Positions 34,390 through 42,673 of a stretch of 61,811 nucleotides of DNA are shown one piece after another. The position numbers and the translations under genes are program-made. The stretch covers positions 1 through 61,811 of the forward strand of contig NZ_JARGPK010000022.1 of the NCBI RefSeq assembly GCF_029212575.1, read 5' to 3'. Numbering within the stretch: position 1 is the first letter of the stretch; each line of letters starts with the position of its first letter. The notes beneath the pieces are model-generated. The model was given only the letters and a program-made list of their open reading frames with translations, searched no databases and was not told the origin of the DNA. This stretch comes from Antarcticimicrobium sp. (GTDB taxonomy: Bacteria; Pseudomonadota; Alphaproteobacteria; Rhodobacterales; Rhodobacteraceae).

Positions 34390-34597
34390 CCGGTCTTTCC
34401 CGCCGCGTCGATCATTGGTGAAAACAAACCTTTACCCCCACAGGTCTTTTGGTCTCACCATCGCGTGACGGCGCCCGATTAGTCAAACCCCAATTGCCCC
34501 TTGTCGCAGGACCGTCGCAAATGCCGGTGCGCCCGGGCTACACATCTGCCGGCGGATTTGGCATGAGGGGGCAGTCATCGCCGCAAGGAGCCCCCGG

Positions 34598-35083
34598 ATG
34601 AGCCGACTGGATGTTTTCATCGACCGAATGGTGTCGCAACGCGCCTGCCTGGATCACGCGATTGCCGAGACCGCCGCGCTGCCGGGGGCGGTGTTCGAAC
34701 TGGGCCTGGGCAACGGGCGCACCTATCACCACATGCGCGAGAAGATCGCCGGGCGCGACATCTATGTGTTCGAGCGGGCCATCGCCTCGCATCCCGATTC
34801 GACGCCGGAAGAGGCGTTCACGATTCTAGGCGACGTGATGGAGACCCTGCCGCAGACGCTGGAGCGATTCGGCCCCACCGCCAGCCTGATCCACGCCGAT
34901 CTGGGTGGGCACAACCTGGCCAAGAACGATGCCTTTGCGCGCAGGGTCTCGCCGCTGATCGAGCCTTTGCTGGCAAAAGGCGGGCTGATGGTATCGTCGG
35001 ACCGGATGTATTTCGACGCGCTGGAAGAGATGCCCTTGCCCGCGGGCGCGGTGCCGGGGCGGTGTTTCATCTATCGCAAATAG
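34598..35083 (+). CDS. Small SAM-dependent methyltransferase-like protein (copy B)
   Basis: 161 residues, a paralogue of the gene at 13282-13758: same MSRLD N-terminus, the loop ELGLGNGRTYHHMRE, HPDSTPEEA, SPLIEPLLAKGGLMVSSD and the terminal FIYRK. AAGGAG lies upstream of the ATG. It resembles Methyltransf_17-type proteins. It is the only gene on its strand here and is divergent from the ABC-sox operon; the next gene (pta) starts 143 bp later. Function unknown. Confidence 0.75.
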   Translation: MSRLDVFIDRMVSQRACLDHAIAETAALPGAVFELGLGNGRTYHHMREKIAGRDIYVFERAIASHPDSTPEEAFTILGDVMETLPQTLERFGPTASLIHADLGGHNLAKNDAFARRVSPLIEPLLAKGGLMVSSDRMYFDALEEMPLPAGAVPGRCFIYRK

Positions 35084-35226
35084 ATCGGGCACGGCGCCGC
35101 TTCGCGTCAAGCCAAGCCCGTATCGCGACCTTCCGGCGCTTGCCCCTGCCTCGGGCCCGCGCTTTAACTCACATGTCGCAAACTGGCGCTACCGCTGGTG
35201 GCAGGACAATACAGGAGGTCGAGCAG

Positions 35227-36624
35227 ATGCCCACGACAGCCATTCACAACGTGCCCTTCGACCAACTCGAAATCGGCATGGAGGCGACGCGCACCCGCAC
35301 CCTGCGGGCCGAGGATCTGTTCATCTTCGCCAGCAGTTCGGGCAACGTGAACCCGATGCACCTGCCCGAGGAGGACGGCGACGGCGACGGCAAGCCGGAG
35401 GCGATCGCGCCGGGCATGTGGGTGGCCTCGCTGATCTCGGCCGTGCTGGGTTGCGATCTGCCCGGCCCCGGCACGCTTTATCACAGCCAGACGCTGCGGT
35501 TCGTCGGCCGGGCCCATGCGGGCGACACGCTGACGGTAAAGGTGCTGCTGACCGAGAAGCGCGCCGACCGGCTGGTGACATTCGACACCTGGATCGAGAA
35601 CGCCGCCGGGGACCGCATCCTCGAAGGCGAGGCGCAGGTCTATGCGCCGGAGAAACCGCTGAGCTTTGCCGCCGAGGATCTGCCCGGGCTGACGCTGCAG
35701 CGGCATGTGCATTTCGACCGGCTGCTGGCGATGGCCGAGCCGCTGCCGGCGATCCCCACCGCCGTGGTCGCCCCGGAAAAGCCCGATGCGCTGGCCGGCG
35801 CCATCCTGGCGGCGGAACATACGCTGATCGACCCGATCCTGATCGGCCATGCCGAGCGCATCGCCGAGGCGGCGGCGGAAGTGGGAATCGACCTGAGCCC
35901 CTATCGCATCGTCGATGTGCGCGATCACCGGCTGGCCGCGCAGGAGGCGGTGCGCATGGTGCTGGCGCATGAGGCGGCGGCGCTGATGAAGGGGCATCTG
36001 CACACCGACATCCTGCTGAGCGAGGTGGTCAAGCGCGAGGGCGGGCTGCGCAGGGGCGGCCGGCGGCTGAGCCATGTCTTCGTGATGGATGTGCCGGGGC
36101 TCGATCACCTGCTGATGGTGACCGACGCGGCGATCAACATCGCCCCCGACCTGCAGACCAAGGCCGATATCGTCCAGAACGCCATCGACCTGGCGCATGC
36201 GCTGGGCATGGCAGAGCCCAAGGTCGGCGTGCTCTCGGCGGTGGAGACGGTGAACCCCGCGATCCCCTCGACACTCGATGCCGCGGCGCTGTCGAAGATG
36301 GCCGAGCGCGGCCAGATCACCGGCGGGCTGGTGGACGGGCCGCTGGCAATGGACAATGCGATCGACATCGGCGCGGCGGCGACCAAGGGCATCCGCTCGC
36401 TGGTGGCGGGGCGGGCCAATATTCTGGTCGCGCCCAATATGGAATCGGGCAACATGCTGGCCAAGGAGCTGACCTTTCTCGCCCATGCCGAGGCCGGCGG
36501 CGTGGTGATGGGCGCCAAATGCCCGATCATCCTGACCAGCCGGGCCGATGACGACCAGGCGCGGCTGGCGTCCTGCGCGGTGGCCGCGCTCTATGCCGAT
36601 CACGTCGCAGGAGACATTTCATGA
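35227..36624 (+). CDS. Fused MaoC-like hydratase / phosphate acetyl(acyl)transferase
   Basis: 465 residues from the ATG at 35227, preceded by GGAGG. Residues about 10-140 are a MaoC/(R)-hydratase hot-dog domain (LFIFASSSGNVNPMHLPEE, the Asn-X-X-His catalytic pair, then GTLYHSQTLRFVG). Residues about 160-460 are a phosphotransacetylase/phosphotransbutyrylase domain (SVLSAVETVNPAIPSTLDAAAL, DGPLAMDNAI, NILVAPNMESGNMLAKEL). It should convert acyl-CoA and phosphate to acyl-phosphate. Such fusions are widespread in roseobacters, where they act after sulfoacetaldehyde acetyltransferase. Coupled by ATGA to ackA. Confidence 0.92.
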   Translation: MPTTAIHNVPFDQLEIGMEATRTRTLRAEDLFIFASSSGNVNPMHLPEEDGDGDGKPEAIAPGMWVASLISAVLGCDLPGPGTLYHSQTLRFVGRAHAGDTLTVKVLLTEKRADRLVTFDTWIENAAGDRILEGEAQVYAPEKPLSFAAEDLPGLTLQRHVHFDRLLAMAEPLPAIPTAVVAPEKPDALAGAILAAEHTLIDPILIGHAERIAEAAAEVGIDLSPYRIVDVRDHRLAAQEAVRMVLAHEAAALMKGHLHTDILLSEVVKREGGLRRGGRRLSHVFVMDVPGLDHLLMVTDAAINIAPDLQTKADIVQNAIDLAHALGMAEPKVGVLSAVETVNPAIPSTLDAAALSKMAERGQITGGLVDGPLAMDNAIDIGAAATKGIRSLVAGRANILVAPNMESGNMLAKELTFLAHAEAGGVVMGAKCPIILTSRADDDQARLASCAVAALYADHVAGDIS

Positions 36625-37760
36625 GCGTGATCCTTACACTGAACGCGGGCAGTTCCTCGATCAAGTTCGGGGTGCACGAGACCGGCGACGAGCCGCCGCT
36701 GCTGGCCTCGGGGCAGGTGGAAAACCTTGGCCCGCTTGCTCGGCTGACGGTCAAGGGGGAGCCTGCGCGCGAGATCGGTCCGGCCGATCACGCCGTGGCG
36801 CTGCGCGCCATCCTGCAGGCGCTGGCGCCGGTACTGGAGGGGCGCGAGGTGCGGGGCGTCGGCCACCGGATCGTGCATGGCGGCAAGAGCTTTGGAGACC
36901 CGGTGAGGCTGACGGCGGAGGTGATCGACCAGTTGCGCACGCTGGAGCCGCTGGCGCCGCTGCACCAGCCGCACAACCTTGCCGCCGTGGACGCGGCGCA
37001 GGTCGCCTTTCCCGAGGCGCTGCAACTGGGCTGTTTCGACACCGCCTTTCACCGAGGGCATCCGTTCGTGAATGATGCCTTCGCGCTGCCGCGCCGGTTC
37101 TACGAACAGGGCGTGCGCCGCTACGGGTTTCACGGGCTGAGCTATGATTACATCACCTCCTGCCTGCGCAAGGACTGGCCGGACCTGGCCAAGGGCCGGG
37201 TCGTGGTGGCGCATCTGGGCAACGGCGCCTCGATGTGCGCGATCAGGGACGGGCACAGCGTCGGCTCGACCATGGGGTTCTCGGCGCTGGATGGCTTGCC
37301 GATGGGCACCCGCTGCGGGCAGCTTGATCCGGGCGTGCTGCTCTACCTGATGGGGCAGGGGATGGGCGCGGCGGAGATCGAGCGTATCCTTTACCATGAC
37401 AGCGGGCTCAAGGGGCTGTCGGAGATCAGCCACGACATGCGTACGCTGCTGGGCAGCGACGATCCGCGCGCGGCCGAGGCGGTGGATTACTATGTCTTTC
37501 GGATTCGGCGCGAACTGGGGGCGATGGCCGCCGTTCTGGGCGGGCTGGATGGCGTGGTGTTCACCGGCGGCATCGGCGAACACGCCGCCCCGATCCGCGC
37601 CCGGGTGATCGAGGGGATGGAGTTTCTCGGGCTCGGCCTTGATGCCGGGGCGAATGACAAGGATGCCACGCAGATCGGCACCGGCCCGGTCGAGGTTCTG
37701 GTGATCCCCACCGACGAGGAACGGGTGATCGCCCGCGCCGTGAGCCGCGCGCTGGAATAG
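36621..37760 (+). CDS. ackA: Acetate/propionate kinase
   Basis: 379 residues. Transfers phosphate between acetyl-phosphate and ADP. Family motifs: LTLNAGSSSIKF at the N-terminus, GHRIVHGG near 80, CFDTAFHRGHP near 140, RYGFHGLSYDYI near 170, VVAHLGNGASMCAI near 200 and FTGGIGEHAAPIRA near 315. It overlaps the MaoC-Pta stop by 4 bp, so the pair forms a Pta-Ack module that yields ATP from acyl-CoA, or activates acetate in reverse. No sulfoacetaldehyde acetyltransferase (xsc) gene accompanies them here. Confidence 0.96.
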   Translation: MSVILTLNAGSSSIKFGVHETGDEPPLLASGQVENLGPLARLTVKGEPAREIGPADHAVALRAILQALAPVLEGREVRGVGHRIVHGGKSFGDPVRLTAEVIDQLRTLEPLAPLHQPHNLAAVDAAQVAFPEALQLGCFDTAFHRGHPFVNDAFALPRRFYEQGVRRYGFHGLSYDYITSCLRKDWPDLAKGRVVVAHLGNGASMCAIRDGHSVGSTMGFSALDGLPMGTRCGQLDPGVLLYLMGQGMGAAEIERILYHDSGLKGLSEISHDMRTLLGSDDPRAAEAVDYYVFRIRRELGAMAAVLGGLDGVVFTGGIGEHAAPIRARVIEGMEFLGLGLDAGANDKDATQIGTGPVEVLVIPTDEERVIARAVSRALE

Positions 37761-37892
37761 ATCCCGGCCTGTGCCCGGGCGAAACAGGGAATGCAACATT
37801 TGCATGGCGCCGGGACGTTCCGTCACCTTCGCAAGACAGGCTTACGCATGGGCATCCCCGCGTCTATCCTGCCCCGAACAGGAGGAGACCGC

Positions 37893-38522
37893 ATGATATT
37901 TTACGATTGTTCCACCGCGCCCAACCCGCGCCGGGCGCGCATGTTCATCGCCGAAAAGGGCTTGGAGATCGAGACCCGCGATATCTCCATCGCGAAGGGA
38001 GAGCAGCTTTCGCAGGAGTTCCTTGCGGTCAACCCGCGCGGCACGATCCCGGTGCTGGTCACCGATGACGGCACGGTTCTTGCCGAGAACCTTGGCATCG
38101 CCGCCTATCTGGAGGCCGCGTTTCCCGAGCCGCCCTTGATGGGGGTGTCGCCTGAGGAAAAGGGGCTGGTGATGATGTGGAACGCCATCGTCGAGCAGCA
38201 GGGCGGGATGCCGATCGCCGAGGTTTTGCGCAACACCAACCCCCACATGAAGGGGCGCGCCATCCCCGGCCCACTGGATTTTGAGCAGATCCCCGAACTG
38301 GCGGAACGGGGCCGCGCGCGCGTCGGGTTCTTTTTCGATCAGTTGGAGGAGCGGTTGCAGCACAGCCCCTGGCTGGCGGGGGAGCGGTTCTCGCTGGCCG
38401 ATATCACCGGCTTTGTCTTCGTCGATTTCGCCCGTGTCATCCGCACCCGCATCCCCGAGGACAACAGCGCCACGCTGGACTGGTTCGAGCGGATCAAGGC
38501 GCGGCCCAGCGCGGCGCTTTAG
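37893..38522 (+). CDS. Glutathione S-transferase-family protein
   Basis: 209 residues. Thioredoxin-like N-terminal domain (about 1-80): IFYDCSTAPNPRRARMFIAEKG, with NPRGTIPVLVTDDGTVLAEN as the cis-Pro and Glu/Asn glutathione site. All-helical C-terminal domain ends LAGERFSLADITGF. The start at 37893 has AGGAGGAG upstream. It resembles proteobacterial GstA-like enzymes; the substrate is not predictable. Convergent with the indolepyruvate oxidoreductase gene 8 bp away. Confidence 0.92.
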   Translation: MIFYDCSTAPNPRRARMFIAEKGLEIETRDISIAKGEQLSQEFLAVNPRGTIPVLVTDDGTVLAENLGIAAYLEAAFPEPPLMGVSPEEKGLVMMWNAIVEQQGGMPIAEVLRNTNPHMKGRAIPGPLDFEQIPELAERGRARVGFFFDQLEERLQHSPWLAGERFSLADITGFVFVDFARVIRTRIPEDNSATLDWFERIKARPSAAL

Positions 38523-38530
38523 GGGCCGGT

Positions 38531-41500
38531 TCAGCCGAGGTTATCCAGTTTCGCGTCAATCTCGGCCCGGACCTTTTGCGCCGCTTCCATCCGCAGCGGA
38601 CCGTAGCCGCGGATCTCCATCGGGGCGGCGAGGACGGCGGTGAATTCCTCATTGCGGTCAGGGGTATAGCGGGTGGCGAGCCTGTCCAGCGCGCCCTCGT
38701 ACCAGGCCAGCAGGTCGCGGTGCAGGCGGGCCTCCTCGTGGTGGCCGAAGGGGTTGAGCGGCGTGTTCCGCAGCCCCTTCATCCGCGCCAGCAGGCGGAA
38801 ACCGGCGCCCATCCACGGGCCGAATTTACGCTTTTGCGGGCGCCCCCGGGCATCCTTGCGGCGGGACAGCAGCGGCGGGGCGAGGTGGTAGTTGATCTTG
38901 AAATCGCCTTCGAAGTGCTGGTTCAGCTCGGCGTCAAAACGTGGGTCGACCATCAGGCGGGCGACCTCGAACTCGTCCTTGTAGGCCATCAGCTTGAACA
39001 GCGACCGGGCCGTAGCGCGCAGCAGATCGTCGGAGGCGCCGGGGCATTTGGTACGAAAATCGGCCAATTTCGTACGGTAGCGCTCGGCATAGGCGGCGTC
39101 CTGGTAACCGGTAAGGAAATCGGCGCGCCGGTCGATCATCTGGTCGAGGGTTTCCTCCGGCGCCTCCTCTTCCCGATAGGCCGCCTCGAGCTGCTCCGGC
39201 GCGTCGGCCATGATCCGGCCAATGGCAAAGGCGGCGCGGTTGGTCTCGACCTGAACCCCGTTCAAAAGGATTGCCTGACCCAGCGCGGCGGCGCTGACCG
39301 GGACCAGCCCCTTTTGCCAGGCGAAACCCAGCATCATCACGTTCGCGAAGACCGAATCGCCCAACAGCTTTTCCGCCGCCGCGTTGGCGTCGAGGGCCGA
39401 GAGGTTTTGCGCGCCGATCACGCCGGCGATCACCTGCTCGCGGGCGTCGAGTTTCAACTGTGCGTCGCGGTGCAGCACCAGATCGCCGGTCGGCATCTCG
39501 GCCCGGTTCAGCACGAATTTCGTACCCTTGCGGTAATGGGCGCTGGCCTTGGGGGCCGAGCTGACGACGATGTCGCAGCCGATCACGGCATCCGCCGCGC
39601 CGGGGCCGATTCGCACCTGGTTGATCGCCTCGGGCGCGGACCCGAGTCGGATATAGCTGAGCACGGTGCCGAATTTCTGCGCGAAGCCGGTGAAATCCAG
39701 GACCGAGCTGCCCTTGCCCTCCAGATGCGCGGCCATGGTGATCAGCGCGCCGACGGTCACCACGCCGGTGCCGCCGACGCCGGTGACCAGCAGATCGAAC
39801 GGGGCGTCGAGCGCGGGCAGGTCGGGGGCGGGCAGGGTGCCCTCAAGCCCGAGGAAATCCAGATCGGCCGCCGCGCGCTTGCGCCGGGTGGCGCCCTCGA
39901 CGGTGACAAAGCTGGGGCAAAAACCGTTGAGGCAGGAGAAATCCTTGTTGCAGGAATTCAGGTTGATCCTGCGCTTGCGGCCCAGCGGGGTTTCGCGCGG
40001 CTCGACGCTGAGGCAGTTGCTTTCGACCGAGCAATCACCGCAGCCCTCGCAGACCAGATCGTTGATCCATGCGAACCGCTTGGGGTCGTCCATGGTGCCG
40101 CGCTTGCGCCGGCGGCGTTTCTCGGTGGCGCAGGTCTGTTCGTAGATCAGCACCGTCACGCCGGGGATCTCGCGCAGTTCGCGCTGCACCGCGTCCATCT
40201 CGGCGCGGTCGTTGAAACTGGTGCCGGTGGGAAAATCGCCGGGACGGAACTTGCCGATATCGTCCGAGACCAGCGCGATGCGCTGCACCCCCTCGGCACG
40301 GCAGGTCTGGGCGATGCCATGCACGCTGACCGGGCCGTCAACGGGCTGGCCGCCGGTCATGGCGACGGCGTCGTTGTAAAGGATCTTGTAGGTGATGTTG
40401 GTCTTCGCCGCGACCGCCTGCCGGATGGCGAGGCTGCCGGAGTGATACCAGGTGCCCTCGCCCAGGTTCTGAAAGATATGCTTGCCGCCGGTAAACTTGC
40501 TGGCGGCGACATGCGGCACGCCCTCGCCGCCCATCTGGGCATAGCCATAGGTTTCGCGGTTCATCCAGCTGGCCATCACATGACAGCCGATGCCGCTGGC
40601 CGCGCGCGAGCCTTCGGGAACTTTGGTCGAGGTGTTGTGCGGGCAGCCCGAGCAGAAGTACGGTGTGCGGTTGGCCCCCGCGACATTCAGCAGCGTCGGC
40701 GGCGTGTCGGTAAGCGCCTTGGCCTTTTGCGGCAGGCCCTCGTCGGGAAAGAACCGGTCGAGCCGGTCCGCGACGATGGGCGCCAGCATCAGCGGATCAA
40801 GCTCGCCCGTCCAGGGGATCAGCGGCGCGCCCTTGCTGTCGTATTTGCCGACCATTTTCTCGGGCTTGTGGCCGGGCCAGTCATAGAAATATTCCTTGAA
40901 CTGGCTCTCGATGATGCCGCGCTTTTCCTCGACCACCAGCACCTCGTGCTTTTCGCGCACGAATTCCAGCGCGTCGCGCCGCGCCAGTGGCCAGACCATA
41001 CCGACCTTGTAGATGTCGATGCCGAGGCGGCGGCAGGCGGGTTCGTCCAGACCCAGAAGGCGCAGCGCCTCCATCAGGTCGAGATGCCCTTTGCCGGTGG
41101 TGACGAAGCCGAACCGCGCGTCGGGGATGCCGTAGAGGGCGCGGTCGATCGGGTTTGCCTCGACAAAGCTCTCGACCGCGCGCAGCTTGTGCTGGATGCG
41201 GGTCTCGATCTCGGCGCTGGGCAGGTCGGCGGCGCGCACGTGCAATCCGCCGGGGGGCAGGTCGAGCGCGGGCAGGGTAAAGGCGCGGTCGGGCCGCAGC
41301 GTGACCGAGCGGGCGGATTCCACGGTTTCCGAGATCGCCTTGAACCCGACCCAGGTGCCGGAATAGCGCGACAGCGTCAGCCCGTATTCGCCGTATTCCA
41401 GGTATTCCTCGACCGAGGCGGGGTTCAGCGTGGGCATGAACCACGCCATAAAGGCAACGTCGGACTGGTGCGGCATCGAGGAGGAGACGCAGCCGTGATC

Positions 41501-41953
41501 GTCGCCGGCGACCACCAGCACCCCGCCCCTGGGGGCGCTGCCATAGGCGTTGCCGTGTTTCAGCGCATCGCCGGAGCGGTCCACCCCCGGCCCCTTGCCG
41601 TACCACATGGAAAACACGCCGTCGTAGGTGCAATCGGGATCAAGGCTGGCCTGCTGTGCGCCGAGCACGGCGGTGGCACCGAGATCCTCGTTCACGGCGG
41701 GCATGAAGGTGATGCGGTCGGCCTCCAGCCGTTTGCGCGCGCGCCACAGCTCCAGGTCGAGCCCGCCGAGGGGTGAGCCGCGATAGCCCGACACGAACCC
41801 GGCGGTGTTCAGCCCGGCGTCGCGGTCGCGGCGGGCCTGGTCCATCATGATCCGCGCCAGCGCCTGGGTTCCGGTTAGAAAGACGCGGCCGGAGGTATGG
41901 GTGTAGCGGTCGTCGAGTTGATAGGTGCGAAACCCGGTGTCCTGCTTGGTCAT
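38531..41953 (-). CDS. Indolepyruvate ferredoxin oxidoreductase, fused alpha/beta (IorAB-type)
   Basis: 1140 residues. Oxidatively decarboxylates aryl or branched 2-oxoacids to acyl-CoA with ferredoxin, using TPP. The TPP-domain motif YFCSGCPHNTSTKVPEG lies near 435, a ferredoxin-like cysteine cluster (CEGCGDCSVESNC, then CNKDFSCLNGFCP) near 630-680, and the gamma-type domain begins at LLVTGVGGTGVVTVG near 715. The C-terminal 250 residues match the extra domain of fused enzymes. The ATG at 41953 has AGGGGG upstream; a longer frame to 42415 crosses the regulator and is a shadow. Divergent from an Lrp-type regulator, consistent with amino-acid catabolism. Confidence 0.93.
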   Translation of the reverse strand: MTKQDTGFRTYQLDDRYTHTSGRVFLTGTQALARIMMDQARRDRDAGLNTAGFVSGYRGSPLGGLDLELWRARKRLEADRITFMPAVNEDLGATAVLGAQQASLDPDCTYDGVFSMWYGKGPGVDRSGDALKHGNAYGSAPRGGVLVVAGDDHGCVSSSMPHQSDVAFMAWFMPTLNPASVEEYLEYGEYGLTLSRYSGTWVGFKAISETVESARSVTLRPDRAFTLPALDLPPGGLHVRAADLPSAEIETRIQHKLRAVESFVEANPIDRALYGIPDARFGFVTTGKGHLDLMEALRLLGLDEPACRRLGIDIYKVGMVWPLARRDALEFVREKHEVLVVEEKRGIIESQFKEYFYDWPGHKPEKMVGKYDSKGAPLIPWTGELDPLMLAPIVADRLDRFFPDEGLPQKAKALTDTPPTLLNVAGANRTPYFCSGCPHNTSTKVPEGSRAASGIGCHVMASWMNRETYGYAQMGGEGVPHVAASKFTGGKHIFQNLGEGTWYHSGSLAIRQAVAAKTNITYKILYNDAVAMTGGQPVDGPVSVHGIAQTCRAEGVQRIALVSDDIGKFRPGDFPTGTSFNDRAEMDAVQRELREIPGVTVLIYEQTCATEKRRRRKRGTMDDPKRFAWINDLVCEGCGDCSVESNCLSVEPRETPLGRKRRINLNSCNKDFSCLNGFCPSFVTVEGATRRKRAAADLDFLGLEGTLPAPDLPALDAPFDLLVTGVGGTGVVTVGALITMAAHLEGKGSSVLDFTGFAQKFGTVLSYIRLGSAPEAINQVRIGPGAADAVIGCDIVVSSAPKASAHYRKGTKFVLNRAEMPTGDLVLHRDAQLKLDAREQVIAGVIGAQNLSALDANAAAEKLLGDSVFANVMMLGFAWQKGLVPVSAAALGQAILLNGVQVETNRAAFAIGRIMADAPEQLEAAYREEEAPEETLDQMIDRRADFLTGYQDAAYAERYRTKLADFRTKCPGASDDLLRATARSLFKLMAYKDEFEVARLMVDPRFDAELNQHFEGDFKINYHLAPPLLSRRKDARGRPQKRKFGPWMGAGFRLLARMKGLRNTPLNPFGHHEEARLHRDLLAWYEGALDRLATRYTPDRNEEFTAVLAAPMEIRGYGPLRMEAAQKVRAEIDAKLDNLG

Positions 41954-42052
41954 GGCGCGTGCCCCCTGGCGAATGTGATGCGGTGCAATCATGGCCCGCT
42001 GGTGGCGGAAAAACGTTTCAGATTTTGTGGTATTTCGCGGAATTTCGGTTAA

Positions 42053-42077
42053 GTCATTCATTGAAGTGGCTAATGAC
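42053..42077. promoter_or_regulatory. Inverted repeat in the IorAB/Lrp divergent promoter (candidate Lrp operator)
   Basis: GTCATT (42053-42058) and AATGAC (42072-42077) are perfect 6-bp arms 13 bases apart, just before the Lrp-type gene at 42095. Spaced inverted arms of this kind are typical of Lrp/AsnC sites, and the position fits autoregulation. Confidence 0.4.
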
Positions 42078-42094
42078 GAAACAGGAAACCACGT

Positions 42095-42553
42095 ATGGAT
42101 CTGGATCGGCGAGATATCAAACTGCTGCGGCTGTTGCAGGAGGATTGCAGGCGCTCGAACGCGGAACTGGCCGAGGCGGTGGGCATGTCGGCCTCGGCCC
42201 TGTGGCGGCGGGTACGCGCGCTGGAAGAGGCCGGGGTGATCGAACGCTATGGCGCGGTGGTCGATCCCGGCGAGATGGGGTTGGGGTTCGAGGCGATCGT
42301 GCATGTGCATCTGACCCGCCATGACCCGGAGCGGATCGTCGAGTTCATCCGGGCGGTCGAGGCCAGCGTTGAGGTGCAGGAATGCTATGCCACCACGGGC
42401 CAAGCCGATTATCACCTGCGGGTGCTGTGCCGCGATCTGGAGGCCTACAACCGGTTTCTGGAGGGGTTCCTGTTTCGTCTGCCGGCAGTGAACAGCGCCC
42501 AGACCAACGTGGTTTTGCGCACGATCAAGCGCAACCGGCCGGTTTCCCGTTAG
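42095..42553 (+). CDS. Lrp/AsnC-family transcriptional regulator
   Basis: 152 residues. N-terminal helix-turn-helix DIKLLRLLQEDCRRSNAELAEAVGMSASALWRRVRALEEAG, then the RAM effector domain (about 65-150) with VQECYATTGQADYHLRVLCRDLEAYNRF. It is divergent from the indolepyruvate oxidoreductase across 141 bp, so it very probably controls that gene in response to an aromatic or branched amino acid. The start ATG at 42095 lies 18 bp after the candidate operator. Confidence 0.93.
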   Translation: MDLDRRDIKLLRLLQEDCRRSNAELAEAVGMSASALWRRVRALEEAGVIERYGAVVDPGEMGLGFEAIVHVHLTRHDPERIVEFIRAVEASVEVQECYATTGQADYHLRVLCRDLEAYNRFLEGFLFRLPAVNSAQTNVVLRTIKRNRPVSR

Positions 42554-42673
42554 GATTGTTCGCGTGTGCGAAACAGTCGATCAGGTGCGGGGCGGGTTGT
42601 TGAGGTTTCGACAAGTCGGCCGATCAACCGTGCCGGGTCGGCCGAATTTGCTTGCCTCATCCGGGGGCGTTGC

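Noticed and set aside
34390-34597. Promoter for the ABC-sox operon (TTGACT read on the minus strand near 34478-34483)
   Set aside because: No -10 of acceptable quality at the right distance; I see nothing else definite in this 208-bp gap.
38576-41776. 1066-codon plus-strand open frame antisense to the indolepyruvate oxidoreductase
   Set aside because: Low-complexity composition typical of antisense frames in high-GC genes; the opposite strand carries the TPP and iron-sulfur motifs.
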